Positions 32,342-41,032 of a stretch of DNA of 64,000 bases are shown here, piece by piece. The DNA is taken from assembly GCF_014205675.1 (NCBI RefSeq), contig NZ_JACIIX010000016.1, positions 45,009 to 109,008 of the forward strand. Direction: 5' to 3'. How positions within the stretch are numbered: position 1 is the stretch's first letter; every line of letters starts with the position of its first letter. The translations under genes and the position numbers were made by a program. This DNA comes from Novispirillum itersonii (GTDB lineage: Bacteria; Pseudomonadota; Alphaproteobacteria; Rhodospirillales; Rhodospirillaceae). The notes below the pieces were generated by a model that saw nothing but the letters and a program-made list of their open reading frames with translations, did no database searches and had not been told where the DNA came from.

Positions 32342-33043
32342 GTGACGCTGCACACCCCGTCGATCCCGGCCTCGGACCTGCCCACACCGGAGCAGGTTCT
32401 GGCCTTCCTTCAGGCCCACCCCGACTTCCTGCCGGCGCAGGACGGGGTGATGGCCCGCCTGCTGGCCGACTATATGCCGGACCGGAACCTCGGCTCCGGC
32501 GTGGTGGACTTTCAGGGCCACGCCCTGCGGGCCCTGCGTACCGAAATCACCGAGCTGCGGCGCGAGGCACAGGAGCTGATCCGCACCGCCCGCGATAACA
32601 TGAGTCTGCAACACCGGATCCATGAGGCGGCTCTGGCCCTGATGGCAGCGGAAACCGTCGAGGACGGTGCCAAGGCACTGGCCGAAGACCTGCCCCTGCT
32701 GCTGGAAGTGGATCTGGTGCTGCTGTGTCTGGAGCCCGGTGCCCCGGCCGATCTGGCCCGGATCAGCCAGCCGCTGCCCGACGGCACCGTCGAAACCCTG
32801 CTGGCCGGATCCGACACCCGCCTGCGGGCCCATCTGCACGGCGAGGCCACGCTGTATGGCGAAGGGGCCGGGCTGATTGAGTCCGATGCACTGGTCCGCC
32901 TGCCCGCCACCGACCGCCATCCGGTCGGCCTGCTGGCGTTCGGCAGCCGCCGGGCCCGGGCCTTTGAGCCCGGACAGGGAACGGAGCTGATGAGCTTCCT
33001 GTCCGCCGTCCTGCATCACTGCCTGCGCCACTGGAAGGGCTGA
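32342..33043 (+). CDS. DUF484 family protein
   Basis: 233 residues. N-terminal VLAFLQAHPDFL (residues ~20-31), a central helix (ELRREAQELIRTARDN) and a GAF-like C-terminal half ending MSFLSAVLHHCLRHW match the DUF484 family, whose role is unknown and whose genes usually stand next to xerC, as here. Start GTG 32342, three bases after the transaldolase stop; xerC follows after 4 bases. Confidence 0.92.
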   Translation: MTLHTPSIPASDLPTPEQVLAFLQAHPDFLPAQDGVMARLLADYMPDRNLGSGVVDFQGHALRALRTEITELRREAQELIRTARDNMSLQHRIHEAALALMAAETVEDGAKALAEDLPLLLEVDLVLLCLEPGAPADLARISQPLPDGTVETLLAGSDTRLRAHLHGEATLYGEGAGLIESDALVRLPATDRHPVGLLAFGSRRARAFEPGQGTELMSFLSAVLHHCLRHWKG

Positions 33044-33047
33044 TCCG

Positions 33048-34016
33048 GTGGCGGCGGCCCATCCCCTGCCGGTGGTGTTCCCCCCTCTGGGACCAGACCT
33101 GACAGCGGCGGTTGTTGACTGGCAGACATGGCTGGCCGCCGAACGGCGGTCCAGCCCGCACACGGTTGCCGCCTATGGCCGCGACCTGTCCGCCTTTTTC
33201 ACCTTCCTCACCCCGTATCGGGGGGGAATCCCGGAGCTGTCCGATCTGGCTGACCTGCACCCGGCGGATTTCCGGGCGTGGCTGGCCCAACGGACTCAGG
33301 ATGGCCTGTCCCGCCCCTCGCTTGCCCGGGCGCTGTCAACCCTGCGCGGATTTTTCAAGTTTCTGGAACGCACCGGCCGGGTGGAAAATGCCGCCCTGAA
33401 AACCCTGCGCAGCCCGCGCCTGCCGAAACAGGTGCCCCGCCCCTTAAGTGAAACTGACGCCGTGGAAACCCTCTCGACCGCCGCCGAACTTCAGGATGAG
33501 CCTTGGCTGGCGGCGCGGGATGTCGCGCTGTTTTCCCTGCTGTACGGCTGCGGTCTGCGTTTGGGGGAGGCCCTGTCGCTGACCGTGGCCGACCGGCCGC
33601 GCGGCGACACCCTGCGGGTGCTGGGCAAAGGATCGAAAGAGCGGATTGTCCCGGTGCTGCCGCTGGTGCGGGACGCCATCGCCGCCTATCTGGCCCAACG
33701 CCCGGACGGCAGCCCGGAGACCAGCGCCCTGTTCATCGGGGCCCGTGGCGGAGCCCTGAATCCCGGTGTGGTCCAGCGCCAGATGCGGCGGCTGCGGGTC
33801 CTGCTGGGTCTGGGAGAACGGGCAACCCCGCACGCCCTGCGCCACAGCTTCGCCACCCACCTGCTGACCAACGGCGGCGACCTGCGCACCATTCAGGAGC
33901 TGCTGGGGCACAGCACGCTCGCCACCACCCAGCGGTACACGCAGGTGGACCCCAGCCAGCTAACCCGGGTCTATCAGTCGGCCCATCCCCGCGCCGGAAA
34001 GCCCCCGGCGGAATAA
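33048..34016 (+). CDS. xerC: Tyrosine recombinase XerC
   Basis: 322 residues. SAM-like N-terminal core-binding domain (WLAAERRSSPHTVAAYGRDL), then the catalytic domain with the first Arg in YGCGLRLGEAL, Lys in GKGSKER, HALRHSFATHLL, the later His in LLGHSTLATTQRYT and the nucleophile Tyr in that motif. With XerD it resolves chromosome dimers at dif. Start GTG 33048 with GGAAGG 8 bases upstream. The DUF484 neighbour supports XerC over XerD or a phage integrase. Confidence 0.95.
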   Translation: MAAAHPLPVVFPPLGPDLTAAVVDWQTWLAAERRSSPHTVAAYGRDLSAFFTFLTPYRGGIPELSDLADLHPADFRAWLAQRTQDGLSRPSLARALSTLRGFFKFLERTGRVENAALKTLRSPRLPKQVPRPLSETDAVETLSTAAELQDEPWLAARDVALFSLLYGCGLRLGEALSLTVADRPRGDTLRVLGKGSKERIVPVLPLVRDAIAAYLAQRPDGSPETSALFIGARGGALNPGVVQRQMRRLRVLLGLGERATPHALRHSFATHLLTNGGDLRTIQELLGHSTLATTQRYTQVDPSQLTRVYQSAHPRAGKPPAE

Positions 34017-34019
34017 AGC

Positions 34020-35564
34020 CTATCGCAGACAGACCCGGTTGCGGCCGGACTCCTTGGCGTCATACATCGCATCATCAGCCCGGCGCAGCGTATTGCCGAT
34101 GGCATCTTCCGAGGGGTCAAGCTCTGACACCCCCAGACTGACCGTCACCGCCACCGCCGTGCCATCGGCGATCATCGGCTGGGCCGCCATGGCCTGCCGC
34201 AGGCGCTCCGCCACCTGCCGTGCCAGCTCCCTCGGGGTTTCCGGCAGCAGGATCGCGAACTCCTCGCCGCCGTACCGGCCAAGAATATCGCTGTCACGCA
34301 GCACCTGACGGCTGCGGGCCACCACGGTGCGCAGCACATCATCCCCGGCCAGATGCCCATAGGTGTCATTCAGGGATTTGAAGTGATCAAGATCGAACAT
34401 CACCACCGACAGCGGCCGCTGGTAGCGGCGCGCCCGCTCCACCTCCCGCGAGGCCCCTTCCATGAAGCTGCGGCGGTTCAGAGATCCGGTCAACGGGTCG
34501 GTGTAAGCCAGCTCCTCCAGTCGGCGGTTGGCCTCCTCCAGCTCCCGGGTCCGGGCCGCCACCCGCTGCTCCAGCCGCTCGTTGGCGGCCTGAAGATCTT
34601 CATACAGGCGCACATTGGCAAAGCCGATCGCCATCTTGGAGACAAAAACCTCCAGCAGGCGGCGGTCATCCTCGCCCAGCCGACGGTGGGAATGGATATA
34701 GGCCGCCAGCTCCGACCCTTCCGGAACCGGAATGTAGAGGACGGTATAATCCGCCGAATACTGGCTGATCTTCCGTTCAAAGGCGGCGTCAATCACTGTG
34801 CCGATCGTCGGATCAACCCCGCTGTCGCGCAGGGTGCGGGTGACAGCTTCGGCATAGCGGCCAACCCCGGCCAGCACGCAGATCTCCCGCTGATCAGCCC
34901 CGCCGGGATCCGTCCCGCCGGAAACCGCACGCTGCACGCAGAGGATGCCATTCGGCCCGGCATGGACAAAGGCGGCCAGTTGAAGCAGGACCCCCCGCGA
35001 AAACTGCCGCAGGGAATGCAGACGGAACAGCGAATCGGTGCAGTCAATAATCTGCTGCAATCCCAGACGGTTACTTTCCAGCGCCCGGATATCTTCGTAC
35101 CCGCGCAGGGCGGCGACCACGGTGGTGAACAGCTTCTGGGCCGTCAGTTCCGTCTTGGATTTATAATCGTTGATGTCGTACCCGACGATCACGTCCTCTT
35201 CCGGGGCCTGTCCGGGCTGACCGGTGCGCAGGATGATCCGGACCGCGCGGTTGCGCAGATCCTCCCGGATCTCCCGCGCCAGACGCAGACCGGCATCATC
35301 GGTCTCCATCACCACATCCAGCAGAACCACGGCAATATCCGGTTCCGCCTCCAGAAGGGCCCGCCCTTCGGCCCCCGAAAAGGCAGACCGGAACACCAGC
35401 CCGCGGCCCTTGAACACAAGTTTGCCCAGCGTCAGCCGGGTCACGGCATGGACCTCCGGATCGTCATCGACGATCAGGACCACCCACGGACCCGCAGCAT
35501 CCGCCACGGCGGCAGGCCGCGCCTCGACCGCCGCTTCGTCAAACAGAAAGCCGTCGGATTTCAT
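34020..35564 (-). CDS. Response regulator with DUF3369 and GGDEF diguanylate cyclase domains
   Basis: 514 residues. Receiver domain (~28-150) with VLIVDDD, phosphoacceptor Asp in VVLLDVVMETDDAG and Lys in DINDYKSKTEL; a DUF3369 region (~165-320, ALESNRLGLQQIIDCTDSLF); a short coiled coil (ERLEQRVAARTRELEEANRRLEEL, 24 residues read in two parts); and a GGDEF domain with active-site GGEEF and TDPLTGSLNRRSF. It should make cyclic-di-GMP in response to phosphorylation. Its ATG overlaps the stop of the upstream kinase by 4 bases, so that kinase is the probable partner. Confidence 0.93.
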   Translation of the reverse strand: MKSDGFLFDEAAVEARPAAVADAAGPWVVLIVDDDPEVHAVTRLTLGKLVFKGRGLVFRSAFSGAEGRALLEAEPDIAVVLLDVVMETDDAGLRLAREIREDLRNRAVRIILRTGQPGQAPEEDVIVGYDINDYKSKTELTAQKLFTTVVAALRGYEDIRALESNRLGLQQIIDCTDSLFRLHSLRQFSRGVLLQLAAFVHAGPNGILCVQRAVSGGTDPGGADQREICVLAGVGRYAEAVTRTLRDSGVDPTIGTVIDAAFERKISQYSADYTVLYIPVPEGSELAAYIHSHRRLGEDDRRLLEVFVSKMAIGFANVRLYEDLQAANERLEQRVAARTRELEEANRRLEELAYTDPLTGSLNRRSFMEGASREVERARRYQRPLSVVMFDLDHFKSLNDTYGHLAGDDVLRTVVARSRQVLRDSDILGRYGGEEFAILLPETPRELARQVAERLRQAMAAQPMIADGTAVAVTVSLGVSELDPSEDAIGNTLRRADDAMYDAKESGRNRVCLR

Positions 35565-37942
35565 CCCGGCGTCCCCTTCCCCACCTCAGCCGTGCACCGT
35601 GGAAACCGGAAGGTAAAGCAGACGCCTTCCCCCGGTTGACTGTGCAGATCCACCGTTCCGCCCAATGTGCGTACGACGATATTATAAACGATGTTCAGCC
35701 CCAGTCCGCTGCCCCCCGCACCGCGCCGGGTGGTAAAAAACGGATCGAACACCCGGGGCAGGATATCCGGACGGATCCCGGCCCCGTTGTCCTTATACAT
35801 CAATTCGATGATATCGCTACCGGCCTGTCGGTCTGCGGCGGCGTCTTCAGCGCGGACCGTCACCACACTGGCCGAAATAGTTATATCCCCGGCCTCACGC
35901 CCGGCGAATCCATGCAGCAGAGAGTTGATCAGCAGATTGGTCAGCACCTGCGACAACGCCCCCGGATAGCTGTCCATCTCCAGATCCTGCGGACAGTCAA
36001 CCGTAACCCGGTAAGGCGTGTTCTTGAACTTCGGCCGCAGGCTGAGAAGGACTTCGTCAAGATATTCCGCCAGACGGAAGGTCCGGCGGTGACCGCTGGT
36101 CTGGTCAACCGCCACCTGTTTGAAGCTGTGAATCAGATCCGCAGCCCGCTGGTTGCTGGAGACCAGAAGGTCCGTCGCCTCCCGCGCTGTGTCCAGAAAG
36201 GCCTGAAGATCGGTCATGGTCAGGCTGCGGTCATCCAGCCGGTGCTGGAGGGCAGCCACTTCCTTGGCCAGATGGCTGGCCCCGGTCAGGCTGACCCCGA
36301 CCGGGGTGTTCACTTCATGGGCAATTCCGGCCACCAGACTGCCGAGGGAGGCCAGCTTTTCCGACCGGATCAGGCTGGACTGGGCGTCCTGTAGGGTCAG
36401 CAGAGCTTTTTCCGCCCGGTCCCGTTCCGCCTGTAGAGACAGCTCCATCATCCGGCGGTCGGAAATATCCATCGCCGTGCCGATCACCGCCGTCACAATC
36501 CCATCCGGGGCCCGCAGCGGCGCCTTCGTGATCAGCAGATGATGCTCCGTCCCATCCGGGGCAAAGGCGGTATACTCATAGCTCTGCGGGGTTCCGCTGC
36601 GCAGAACCTCCTGATCGGTGCGGATTGCCTGTTCGCCGTCCTCCCCGGACGGCAGATCAGCGATATGCCGTCCGACCACATCCTCCACCCCGCTCTGATC
36701 GCGGAATTTCTGGTTGCACCGCAGATAAACCCCGGCGGCATCCCGCACGAACATCAGCACCGGCATGGTATCGATCAGGGTCTGGCTCAGCAGATGTTCC
36801 CGTTCCAGCGCCTGTCGGCTGCGCTCCAGCTCATCCGCCGCCCGCAGCCGCGACACCTGCGCCCGCAGGATCCACACGGCGGCAATCCCGATCAGCACCG
36901 CAGAGAGGACGGCAAAACCGACCGCATAGGTGAGACCCCGGTACCAGCTTTCCAGCACGACCTCCCGCGGCAGGGAGGCACTGACCACCAGAGGAAACCG
37001 CTCCACTTTCCGGAAGGTGATCACCCGGTCCCCGGCCGTGGCCGGTTCAATCGGATCCCGGGCGGCTGTCTCGGTGATTTCGGTCTTATGGACATCCGGA
37101 TACAGCGGATTGTCCATGGTCCGGCGGGTGACATCAAGACCACCGGGCAGACGCGCCAGAATCACCCCATCGGGATCGGTCACCGTCACCACCTCGCTGG
37201 CATCCTGCTGTAGCAGGGCCAGACGGCGGCGCACCAGTTGCAGGTCAATCGAGACCATCAGAACGCCGAGAAAGCGGCCGTCCGGGGCCGACAGCCGCAG
37301 ACTCATCGGGAAGAACCATTCCCCCAGATAGGCCCGGGAGACCATCCCGGCCCCAAGATACAGCCCATGGTCCGGGGTATCGCGGTGGACCGTGAAATAC
37401 TGCCGGTCCCCGACAGAAGGAGGATCCCCCGGTCCGGTCCATAGCCCGACGCTGCCATCCGGCCGGATCAGCAGGAAATCCATCATCATCGAGTCTGCGG
37501 CCTTGAACCGGCCCAACAGCGCGACGATCTGGCTTTCGGTCAGGGCCGGGGCGTCTTCCGCCCCCCCCTGATCGGTCACGGTCAGACGCAGCCCCTGCAA
37601 CAGCACTTCGACATGGGTCAGCAGCGTGGTCAGGCTGGCCGAATAAGAGCGGGCCGCCCCCTGCGTGCGTTCCTGCGCTGCCGCCAGTCCACGCCGGTAT
37701 TCCTGAGCAAGGATGACCGTCATCACCAGAACGGTCAGGCTGAAGGCGAGGACGGCGGCCGCTGTGACCCGCAGTGCGGCCCGGTATAGTTTCTGGCGGA
37801 GTCCCGGATCAGTCCCCCCGGAGGGAGGGGCCTGTTCCGGCTCCGGCGGCTCCGACAGGAACGGGGCGAAGTCACCGGCAACGGAGGGTCCCCCCGTCAC
37901 CGGTCTGCGGCCATCACTTCTGTCTGTCTGTCTGTCCGTCAT
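35561..37942 (-). CDS. Membrane sensor histidine kinase with Cache and PAS domains
   Basis: 793 residues. Polar N-terminus, membrane helix near 60-80, a periplasmic dCache-like domain (GDRQYFTVHRD, FFPMSLRLSAPDGRFLGVLMVSID), second helix near 335-355, PAS domain (TMPVLMFVRDAAGVYLRCN), then HisKA with SLGSLVAGIAHEVNTPVGV and HATPase with LLINSL, DNGAGI and GSGLGLNIVYN. A GTG at 37981 is in frame, but AGGGGG is placed for ATG 37942. The start is followed by a fourfold GACA repeat. Operon with the GGDEF regulator; the ligand may be a small organic acid or amino acid, as for many Cache domains. Confidence 0.93.
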   Translation of the reverse strand: MTDRQTDRSDGRRPVTGGPSVAGDFAPFLSEPPEPEQAPPSGGTDPGLRQKLYRAALRVTAAAVLAFSLTVLVMTVILAQEYRRGLAAAQERTQGAARSYSASLTTLLTHVEVLLQGLRLTVTDQGGAEDAPALTESQIVALLGRFKAADSMMMDFLLIRPDGSVGLWTGPGDPPSVGDRQYFTVHRDTPDHGLYLGAGMVSRAYLGEWFFPMSLRLSAPDGRFLGVLMVSIDLQLVRRRLALLQQDASEVVTVTDPDGVILARLPGGLDVTRRTMDNPLYPDVHKTEITETAARDPIEPATAGDRVITFRKVERFPLVVSASLPREVVLESWYRGLTYAVGFAVLSAVLIGIAAVWILRAQVSRLRAADELERSRQALEREHLLSQTLIDTMPVLMFVRDAAGVYLRCNQKFRDQSGVEDVVGRHIADLPSGEDGEQAIRTDQEVLRSGTPQSYEYTAFAPDGTEHHLLITKAPLRAPDGIVTAVIGTAMDISDRRMMELSLQAERDRAEKALLTLQDAQSSLIRSEKLASLGSLVAGIAHEVNTPVGVSLTGASHLAKEVAALQHRLDDRSLTMTDLQAFLDTAREATDLLVSSNQRAADLIHSFKQVAVDQTSGHRRTFRLAEYLDEVLLSLRPKFKNTPYRVTVDCPQDLEMDSYPGALSQVLTNLLINSLLHGFAGREAGDITISASVVTVRAEDAAADRQAGSDIIELMYKDNGAGIRPDILPRVFDPFFTTRRGAGGSGLGLNIVYNIVVRTLGGTVDLHSQPGEGVCFTFRFPRCTAEVGKGTPG

Positions 37943-38009
37943 GCCCGCCCCCTGACAGTCAAGCCATACCGGCAGCTTCACCGGACAGGCAAGAATAAAG
38001 TAGGGGTTT

Positions 38010-38048
38010 TCTCTGAAAACGCCCGGTGCCCCTTGCAGGGCACCGGGT
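38010..38048 (-). terminator. Rho-independent terminator of the epimerase gene
   Basis: On the minus strand a perfect 10-bp stem (CCCGGTGCCC and complement at 38022-38031 and 38038-38047, 6-base loop) starts a few bases after the stop and is followed by GTTTTC. The tail GGGCGTTTTCAG matches the left end of the 50-bp palindromic element. Confidence 0.8.
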
Positions 38049-38053
38049 CATGC

Positions 38054-39070
38054 TCAGACCTTGAAATACGACCGGTACCAGCGCACGAATTCCGCCACGC
38101 CAACCTCGACCGGAATCGACGGCACATAACCGATATCGGTCTGCAGGGCAGTGGTGTCGGCATAGGTCGCCGCCACGTCCCCGGCCTGCATCGGCATCAT
38201 GTTGAACTGCGCCTTGATCCCCAGTTCTTCCTCCGCCACGCGGATGAAGTCCATCAGGTCAACCGGCGCCCCGCGCCCGATGTTGTAGATGCGGTAAGGG
38301 GCAATCGCGCTGCGGTCCGGATCCGGATGCGATTCCATCGCCGACCAAGTGGGATCCGCCTGCGCGGGCTTGTCCAGAACACCGATGATCCCGCCGACGA
38401 TATCCTTCACGTAGGTGAAGTCCCGCTTCATGTTGCCGTTGTTGTACACATCAATCGGCTGCCCGGCGAGGATCGCCTTGACGAACTTGAACAGCGCCAT
38501 GTCCGGACGGCCCCACGGGCCATAGACGGTGAAGAACCGCAGCCCGGTGGTCGGCAGCGTGAACAGGTGGCTGTAGGAATGGGCCATCAGCTCGTTGGCA
38601 CGCTTGGTGGCGGCATACAGGCTCATCGGGTGGCCGACGCCGTTGCGTTCGCTGAACGGCATGTTGGCATTGGCCCCATAGACCGAGCTGGTCGAGGCAT
38701 ACACCAGATGATCAACCCCGGAATGACGGGAATTTTCCAGAATATTCAGGAAACCCATCAGGTTGCTGGTGCCATAGACGATCGGGTTTTCGACGCTGTA
38801 GCGCACCCCGGCCTGCGCCGCCAGATTGATCACCCGCTGCGGCTGATGGCGGCGGAACACCGAGGTGATCGCCTCGGCATCCTCCAGACTGACCTTCTCA
38901 AACCGGAATGCGGCGTGCTGGCGCAGCATCTCCAGCCGGGCTTCCTTCAGGGCCGGATCATAGTAATCGTTGATATTATCAATCCCGATCACCTCGTCGC
39001 CCCGCTCCAGCAGCGCCAGAGAGGTGTGAAATCCGATAAAACCGGCAGCCCCGGTGACAAGAACGCGCAT
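38054..39070 (-). CDS. UDP-glucuronate 4-epimerase family protein
   Basis: 338 residues, extended short-chain dehydrogenase. NAD-binding TGAAGFIGFHT, NDYYDPALKEARL (typical of UDP-glucuronate 4-epimerases), STSSVYGAN and the catalytic YAATK (Tyr-x3-Lys), then FFTVYGPWGRPDMAL. It likely interconverts UDP-glucuronate and UDP-galacturonate, a precursor for surface polysaccharide. It lies 73 bases downstream of gmhA on the same strand, with divergent glycan genes beyond. Confidence 0.9.
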   Translation of the reverse strand: MRVLVTGAAGFIGFHTSLALLERGDEVIGIDNINDYYDPALKEARLEMLRQHAAFRFEKVSLEDAEAITSVFRRHQPQRVINLAAQAGVRYSVENPIVYGTSNLMGFLNILENSRHSGVDHLVYASTSSVYGANANMPFSERNGVGHPMSLYAATKRANELMAHSYSHLFTLPTTGLRFFTVYGPWGRPDMALFKFVKAILAGQPIDVYNNGNMKRDFTYVKDIVGGIIGVLDKPAQADPTWSAMESHPDPDRSAIAPYRIYNIGRGAPVDLMDFIRVAEEELGIKAQFNMMPMQAGDVAATYADTTALQTDIGYVPSIPVEVGVAEFVRWYRSYFKV

Positions 39071-39143
39071 GATCAGTCCAAACCGTCAAAAAGGGAGAAA
39101 CAGGAACCGGCGGAAGGCCGGGGGACACAGGCGGACATGCGCC

Positions 39144-39731
39144 TCAGGCGCAGCGGAGTTCCACCTGCTCACACAGGAAATGGTACAGCGCGATATGAAC
39201 TTCCTGAATCCGGGGAGTATCCTTGCTGGGCACCGCCAGCAGGGCATCAGACAGCGCCGCCATCTTGCCGCCACCGGCCCCGGTCATCGCCACCACCGAC
39301 AGGCCAAGGGCCCGGGCTTTTTCCGCCGCTGCCACCACATTCGGCGAATTGCCGCTGGTGGTGATGGCGATCAGCACGCCGCCGGGGCGGCCAAAGGCCT
39401 CCACTTCCCGGGCGTAGGCGGAGGGATAATCGTAATCGTTGCTCCACGCCGTCAGCGCCGCCGCATTGGTGCCCAGCGCAATCACCGGCAGCCCCTGCCG
39501 CTCCAGCCGGAAACGGGCGACCAGCTCCCCGGCAATATGCTGGGCATCGGCCATCGAGCCACCGTTACCGCACACCAGAACCGGCAACCGGTTCTTCAGG
39601 GCCGTCACCAGCAGATCCAGCGCCTGATCCATGGCGGCGTCCAGTGACGCTTCGGCAGACCGGCGGTGCAGGTCCGAGGTATCAAGAAGGTACTGGGACA
39701 AAGACCGGGACTGGAACTGGGACTGGGTCAT
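39144..39731 (-). CDS. gmhA: Phosphoheptose isomerase-like SIS protein
   Basis: 195 residues. The SIS fold with VCGNGGSMADAQHIAGELVARF, the ITTSGNSPNV phosphate loop and the C-terminal helix with EVHIALYHFLCEQVE containing the zinc-site residues match sedoheptulose 7-phosphate isomerase. This is the first step of ADP-heptose synthesis for lipopolysaccharide inner core. Other heptose genes (gmhB, hldE) are not in the window. The N-terminus MTQSQFQSRSLSQ is Gln/Ser-rich and unconserved. Confidence 0.93.
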   Translation of the reverse strand: MTQSQFQSRSLSQYLLDTSDLHRRSAEASLDAAMDQALDLLVTALKNRLPVLVCGNGGSMADAQHIAGELVARFRLERQGLPVIALGTNAAALTAWSNDYDYPSAYAREVEAFGRPGGVLIAITTSGNSPNVVAAAEKARALGLSVVAMTGAGGGKMAALSDALLAVPSKDTPRIQEVHIALYHFLCEQVELRCA

Positions 39732-39826
39732 CAGGACGGATCCATATCACAGGAAATCGGGGCAGAAGACCGGGAGACACCAGCGCGGCAGGCGTCCGGC
39801 CCGGAGTGCCGCGCCACCCTAGCGCA

Positions 39827-39845
39827 TTTCCTCCGCCGGAGGAAA
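39827..39845. promoter_or_regulatory. Perfect 19-bp palindrome in a divergent promoter region
   Basis: TTTCCTCCG, one centre base, CGGAGGAAA: 9-bp arms too close for an RNA hairpin loop but suited to a dimeric repressor. It lies between gmhA (minus) and the WecA-like gene (plus), about 100-120 bases from each start. Its function is inferred from shape and place. Confidence 0.4.
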
Positions 39846-39963
39846 CAGCTTGATCGCCGCCCGCCCGCCCACGCCGCAGGATTGCCGATCCGCCTGCCCT
39901 CTGTTAGAGGTGACCGCCAGTTCCGCCCGGTCTCCACCGCCATTCTTCCGGAGGGTTCCCCTG

Positions 39964-40989
39964 ATGTCCGGTCTCCCGCTTCCGTCCGCCGCACAGGGGG
40001 GCCTGTGGCTGCTGTCCGCCTTTGTCCTGTCGCTGGCGCTGACCCGTCTGGTGCTGGGCTGGCTGCGGGCCAAAGCCGTAATGGACATCCCCAACGAACG
40101 CTCCAGCCACACCATCCCCACCCCACGCGGCGGCGGTCTGGCGGTGACGCCGGTGGTGATTGGCGGATGGGCGTTGGCCGGATATCTGTCCCCGGCCCCG
40201 GTTCCGGTGGCGCTGTGGGCGGTTCTTGCCGCCAGCTTTGCCCTGTCTGTGGTCTCATGGCTGGATGACCGGCTGAACCTGTCCCGCCGCCTGCGGTTTG
40301 CCCTGCATATCGCCGCCGCCGCCCTTGGCACCCTGCTGCTGCCGGAGGCCACGCTGGTGTTTCAGGGCTGGCTGCCGCTGTGGGCCGACCGGGCGGTGAC
40401 GCTGGTCGGCTGGGTATGGTTCATCAACCTCTATAACTTCATGGACGGCATCGACGGCATTACCGGGGTGGAAACCGCCAGTCTGGGGGCCGGGCTGGTG
40501 ACCGTCAGCCTGCTGCTGCCTACCGCCGCCACCCTGCCCTACGGGCTGTTCGGCCTGACCGCCGTCGGGGCCGCCCTTGGTTTTCTGGTGTTCAACTGGC
40601 ATCCGGCCAAACTGTTCCTCGGCGATGTCGGGTCGGTGCCGCTGGGGTACCTGCTCGGCTTCGCCCTGATCCTGCTGGCCGGGGACGGTGCCCTGACCGC
40701 CGCCCTGATCCTGCCCGCCTATTACCTGCTGGATGCCACCGTCACCCTGCTGCGGCGGCTGGTGCAGGGCAAACCGATCGGGCAGGCCCACCGGGAACAC
40801 TTTTATCAGCAGGCCGTCCATACCGGCGGCCTGCGCCACAGTCAGGTGTCCGCCCTGATCCTGTGCGGCAATCTCGGCCTGCTGGCGGCGGCGGCCTTTG
40901 CCGTCAGCGGGCAGCCGCTGCCGGCGGTGGCGGGCACCGTCGCGGTGCTGGGCCTCATTGTGGTTCTCTTCCGCCGCCGCCCGCGCTAA
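39964..40989 (+). CDS. Undecaprenyl-phosphate sugar-1-phosphate transferase, WecA/MraY family
   Basis: 341 residues with about ten membrane helices. DIPNERSSHTIPTPRGGG near the N-terminus, DDRLNLSRRLRF, NLYNFMDGIDGI and FLGDVGSVPLGYLLG are the catalytic loops of this family, which loads a sugar phosphate on the lipid carrier to start O-antigen or exopolysaccharide units. GGAGGG 8 bases before ATG 39964 decides the start. The membrane dehydratase gene follows 43 bases later. Confidence 0.92.
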   Translation: MSGLPLPSAAQGGLWLLSAFVLSLALTRLVLGWLRAKAVMDIPNERSSHTIPTPRGGGLAVTPVVIGGWALAGYLSPAPVPVALWAVLAASFALSVVSWLDDRLNLSRRLRFALHIAAAALGTLLLPEATLVFQGWLPLWADRAVTLVGWVWFINLYNFMDGIDGITGVETASLGAGLVTVSLLLPTAATLPYGLFGLTAVGAALGFLVFNWHPAKLFLGDVGSVPLGYLLGFALILLAGDGALTAALILPAYYLLDATVTLLRRLVQGKPIGQAHREHFYQQAVHTGGLRHSQVSALILCGNLGLLAAAAFAVSGQPLPAVAGTVAVLGLIVVLFRRRPR

Positions 40990-41032
40990 AACAGCGCCTT
41001 CTGTCTTTTGCCTGCCCGGAGCCTGCATCCCT

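Noticed and set aside
33048..34016. Phage integrase instead of XerC
   Set aside because: The DUF484 neighbour, the length and the motif set are those of chromosomal XerC, and no phage genes are near.
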